Origin: Viscum album
Lineage: Eukaryota > Streptophyta > Magnoliopsida > Santalales > Viscaceae
DNA: 64,000 bases
Direction of reading: 5' to 3'
NCBI GenBank assembly: GCA_963277665.1
Contig: OY728136.1
Coordinates: 811,419,123-811,483,122 of the forward strand
Under the pieces are notes generated by a model. It had not been told where the DNA came from, made no database searches, and saw only the letters and a list, made by a program, of their open reading frames with translations. Position 1 is the stretch's first letter. Each line of letters starts with the position of its first letter. Shown in pieces: positions 60,564 to 64,000 of the stretch. A program made the position numbers and the translations under genes.

Positions 60564-60647
60564 CCAATAGTTCTGGAAACCACTGGGATAGACAATCCTA
60601 ATGGTTTCAGGAGCTTTCCCAAGGGTTTGAAACCTTTGAGATATGTG
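60564..60647 (+). repeat. Right end of CACTA-B
   Basis: CCAATAGTTCTGG, ACCACTGGGAT, CCTAATGGTTTC and AAGGGTTTGAAACC continue the subterminal motif interrupted at 49093. The terminus itself is not clearly preserved (ATATGTG at 60647). Confidence 0.55.
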
Positions 60648-61100
60648 TAAATTTCAATATTGTATATTATTTATTAATTTTAAAAATTTATATATAGTAT
60701 AATAAATATATTAATTTTTATCAAAAATTATCTTATAAATAAAACTTCTATTATTATTCTAATAAAATTATTTTTATTTATATATATATAATTATATAAT
60801 TTTATTCAGACCACTATTGGCCCTAAAAAACACTGATATATTTTCTATTTATGGGTGCTAAAAATAAAGTGCTGAGAAAGACTAACCTTCATCAACACTA
60901 AAAAATGCGTTGATAAAGGGTTTCATTTTTCCACATAAAAAAAAACACATGATGGGTGACTTTTATCAATAATAAAAAAATAAATGATAAAAGGTTCCCT
61001 TTATTAGAAATTAAAATAGTACTTATAAATGGATCCTTTATCAATACATTTTTTAGTAATCATAAATCCATCACTATTGAAATCATGTTTTATAGTAGTG
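60648..61100 (-). repeat. Outer end of the CACTA-A right arm
   Basis: Reverse complement matches 12057-12500: CACTACTATAAAAC terminus, AGTGATG, GATAAAGG repeats, and GTCTGAATAAAAT corresponding to GTCCGAATGAAAT at 12352. It shows that CACTA-B is an insertion within the arm. Confidence 0.7.
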
Positions 61101-62692
61101 ATTTAAACAAAAAAGTTATAACCTAGCTTTTAAAAATAGTAATATGAATATAATTAACCAATTTTAAATATAATTTATAATTTTTTTATAGAAAGTAAAA
61201 AATAAAGATTATAAAATACTTAATTTTTCATAATGTCTTTATAGGTTTTGAAAACATTATTTTGTTAGAAAAAGTCTATTTTTATGTATTTTTTTGAGCC
61301 GAAATAAAATTATTTGTTGAAACATTTAGAAATGTATTTTTTTAATCTAAAATTTATTCTCTAATTAATAATTTCAAAATTAACATACAGTGAATTTTAG
61401 GATTTTTCTGAAAGATTTCATTTTGGATGAATAATGATAAATGAAAAAGTTTAATTGATAACTACATTTTTGATTAATTTTTTTTATAGAGTTAAATTAT
61501 ATTTAAATTTTGATTCAAATTATAATTAGATTAATAGTACATCATTTAATCCAATTTATATCATTGGATCCAATTTGACAATGAAATTTGATATGAAAAC
61601 TTTTCAATATTTAGAACTTTTGAAAATAAAAAAAAGTTATCTCATCTGCCCTGTGAGATTAATTTTATATTAATTTATGAAACTTTTGTGATTAGAATTT
61701 GGAAAAATGGATTAAATATATGGAATAATAATAAGTTAAAATTTATTAATTTGTAAAATTAGTTTTTCACTGGAAATACTTATTAATGAAATTAAATTTT
61801 ATTACAAAAATTAAGGTAAAACGAATTTATTGTGTTGTTAAACATTAATATTAAACAGATAAAGAACCAAGAAATATTTTAAAAATCCAATGGATGAAAA
61901 TATTTTAATAAAATCCCCTATTTTTTTCTAATTTGGATCATTATTGGAGTTACATGGCTTAAGATGGATGAATCAATAGTGTTTACATTTTTTATTTATA
62001 AGAATGTGACTTCTTCTCCACTATTAAAGGGAACTAACCCACCCCCTCGCTTATTCACACCTCTAATGCCATCTGAATCATAAAATACCCGCCCAAATAA
62101 TTTTAAAAATTCCAATAGATAATCCTAGAACACTCAATATGAGTATAATACAAATTAATTATGTCTTTTGGGGAAAACTTAAAGAAGTTACCTGAAGAAG
62201 AGGTAACATTATTCAATGAACCCTTTTATTTTTTTTCTCCACCCCTTCAATTATAATTATAAGATTATTTTATAATAACCTCAGTATCATTAAATTAGTT
62301 TTATTTTTTTATTTTAATAGTTTAAACTACACATGCACATACATCCATCAAATATGAAATGCAATCATAATTTGTGTGTAAGATAAACTACCACATTGCG
62401 AACTGATATTGTTTGTTCTTCCATTACCACAACTCAAGGATGTAAATAATGATATAAATACTTTCTTATATTATATATATGATATTTTTGATGAAATTAT
62501 GCATATATGTTATTATATAAAACATAAGCTCAATATATCCTTTTTTAAGAATATGATAACATCATTAGTGGACGTGTCAACTACCAAAACCTGAAGCTGA
62601 TGTGATTCATTGACACTTTATATTCAATATATTAATGATATTTTTATTAAAAATATGTTATATTTAAGACATTATAATGATACTAGAGTGAA

Positions 62693-62725
62693 TATATATA
62701 TATATATATTTGTGTGTGTGTGTGT
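62693..62725 (+). repeat. TA/GT microsatellite
   Basis: AT run passing into a GT run within Old's LTR. Confidence 0.9.
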
Positions 62726-62764
62726 ATTTATCATTTACTTTTATTTCATTCGATACGATATGAA

Positions 62765-62830
62765 AATGGAATCATTGTTCACGCGTACATATGGCGTATT
62801 ATCTCCAGGAACGATGTATTTCATTTCATT
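62765..62830 (+). ncRNA. Relic of the third LTR hairpin in Old
   Basis: ATTGTTC and GAACGAT arms flank CGCGTACATATGG and TATCTCC. The core stem has decayed, but the outer arms still pair with one G-U. Confirms that the hairpin is ancestral to the family. Confidence 0.45.
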
Positions 62831-64000
62831 TTTCAATATTATATAGATTTATATAAATGAATATATTATTAATATATATGTTATTAATATCATGTTTTAT
62901 ATTATGTAAATAAGTAAATCATAATCTATGTAAGAGGACAAACAATGGAAAATCAAAACCTGTACGAAAAACTGAGCGGTTATCACCTGAAACATAAAAT
63001 TAACATGGAATTATAAATAAATTGGTAATATAAATACCCAAGAAAATCATATATGGTATTATACATATATATATGAATATAGTTAAATAATATATTTATA
63101 ATAAACATATTTTAATTAGCATGGTTGTTTTAGCAATTATGACGAGAGCCAAGACATATGGTAATGGAATTTCATCTCACTCTTCATATCTTGGAGATAC
63201 ATCTATATTCACCACTCAATTATATTATGGGGTGTATAAAATTTAATATGACATGTTATATCCATAATTTAATTTATATAGTGGTTCTAATGTTTCAATT
63301 TAATTTATAATTACATGGGGCTCACGATGCGAAAATTTCTCAAGTAGTAATGGATTTCTCATCTCACTTTTATTTGTGTGAGATATATGCAATGTTCATA
63401 AATTATTCATATTGTGTGGTGTATATACTAACGTATGACTTGTTATATCATGAATTTAATTTACATAATGATATTAAATGTTTTAATTATCATTATTATT
63501 TCATTAATTTCATGATGGAAAAGTTATTGAAGTCGTAATTCAATTTCATCTCACTTTCTATATCACTAAGATATTGGATATTTTCACCACTTTATTCTTT
63601 TATGTGGTGTATATAATGAAATATGAAATTATATATAATTATTTTTATTTAATTAATGGTATTAAAATATTAAATTGATGTTATTATTTCATGGGGAGCA
63701 TGATTCAATAGTTACCCAAGTAGTAAAGCAATTCTTGTCTCACTTTTATTTCTGTGAGATATATGATATATTACCCACTTAATCTTCTTTTATTCTGTAT
63801 ATAATGAAGAAAGACATGTGATATCATGAATTTCACTTATTTTAGGATATTAATTTTTTCAATATATGTTAACATATCTTGAATCTCGTGATTAAAAAGT
63901 AACTAAAGTAGAATGGTGTTTCATCTCACACTTTATTATTTGTGAGATGCATGCCATATTCACCCCTAAATTCATTTATGTGGTTTATATACTTCCCTAT

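Larger units (their letters stand above)
29965..60647. mobile_element. CACTA-B, CACTA-like element nested in CACTA-A
   Basis: Starts CACTAGTGGAATTCC at 29965, exactly where the palindromic arm stops, and carries subterminal ACCAACAGTT / AACCATTGGGAT repeats. The same repeat family reappears at 48780-49093 and 60564-60640, after which the CACTA-A arm resumes (counterpart of 12350-12500). The right end (ATATGTG at 60647) lacks the full CACTAGTGG terminus, so that end is degraded or approximate. Elements C and D are nested inside. No transposase domain was recognised in the roughly 9 kb of its own sequence. Confidence 0.6.
12057..61100. mobile_element. CACTA-A, giant palindromic CACTA-like transposon interrupted by CACTA-B
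   Basis: Left end CACTACTACATAA at 12057; right end, in reverse complement, CACTACTATAAAAC at 61100. Both are followed by AGTGATG and repeated TTTATCAGTGCT-like motifs, the terminal and subterminal organisation of plant CACTA (En/Spm) elements. Removing CACTA-B (29965 to about 60647) leaves about 18.4 kb whose two halves are inverted copies, meeting near 21240-21280. No transposase-like reading frame remains, so it is non-autonomous. The expected 3-bp target duplication is not evident (GTA left, ATT right), so an end may be altered or flanking DNA lost. An alternative is two CACTA copies fused head to head. Confidence 0.65.
61101..64000 (+). repeat. Old element 3' LTR, resumed after CACTA-A
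   Basis: Matches element A's LTR in order, with heavy decay. GAGATTAATTTTA...GAATTTGGAAAAATGGATT near 61660-61710 corresponds to 5590-5650. TATTAAAGGGAACT near 62023 corresponds to the TATA region 7066-7080. AAGAAGAGGTAA near 62194 corresponds to 7237. GTTCACGCGTACATATGG near 62779 corresponds to the third hairpin at 7793. After about 62900 the match weakens; TGTGAGATATATG-type units recur several times to the window end. No gene. Confidence 0.65.

Overview
This window looks like intergenic DNA from a seed plant with a large, repeat-rich nuclear genome. The evidence is AT-rich sequence with no intact host gene, plant-type LTR retrotransposons primed by initiator-Met tRNA, Ty3/gypsy gag-pol remnants, CACTA-type DNA transposon termini with subterminal repeats, and a tRNA-derived SINE. 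I cannot name the species. Nearly every base lies in a transposon stacked inside another transposon, and all recognisable coding sequence is broken.

Layout, oldest to youngest. (1) An old, decayed LTR element ('Old') supplies the background: the end of its 5' LTR (about 9452-9757), its internal region (about 9758-12052), the first four bases of its 3' LTR (12053-12056), and the rest of that LTR from 61101 to the window end. (2) A related, younger element ('A', entering from off-window, to 9451) sits in Old's 5' LTR. It has about 4.77-kb LTRs around only 2.2 kb of internal DNA with a gag remnant and no pol. (3) A CACTA-like element ('CACTA-A', 12057-61100) interrupts Old's 3' LTR just after its first four bases. 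(4) A second CACTA-like element ('CACTA-B', 29965 to about 60647) sits in the right arm of CACTA-A. (5) Two LTR elements sit in CACTA-B, both on the minus strand: 'C' (37269-47333, gag only, same family as A and Old, flanked by TTCAC/CTCAC) and 'D' (49094-60563, a Ty3/gypsy chromovirus-like gag-pol element, flanked by CCAAC/CCAAT).

The most striking structure is CACTA-A. With CACTA-B removed it is an imperfect palindrome of about 18.4 kb: the left arm (12057 to about 21250) matches the right arm (about 21250-29964 plus 60648-61100) in inverted orientation wherever I compared them. Each arm carries about 15 diverged copies of a roughly 179-bp unit, and the left arm shows a recurring four-unit order, as in satellite higher-order repeats. 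I see no coding potential in it.

The second notable structure is in the LTRs of family A/C/Old. Downstream of a TATA box lie hairpin units about 190 bp apart (three in A, at least two clear ones in C), with a conserved apical ACGG-NNTA-CCGT core and outer stems that differ between units but stay self-complementary. One unit in C has GCGG/CCGC instead of ACGG/CCGT, a paired change that suggests selection on RNA or cruciform structure. A and C also share the same fossil tRNA-SINE at the equivalent internal position, which marks a sub-lineage. All homology statements come from reading the sequence by eye; no alignment or database search was run.
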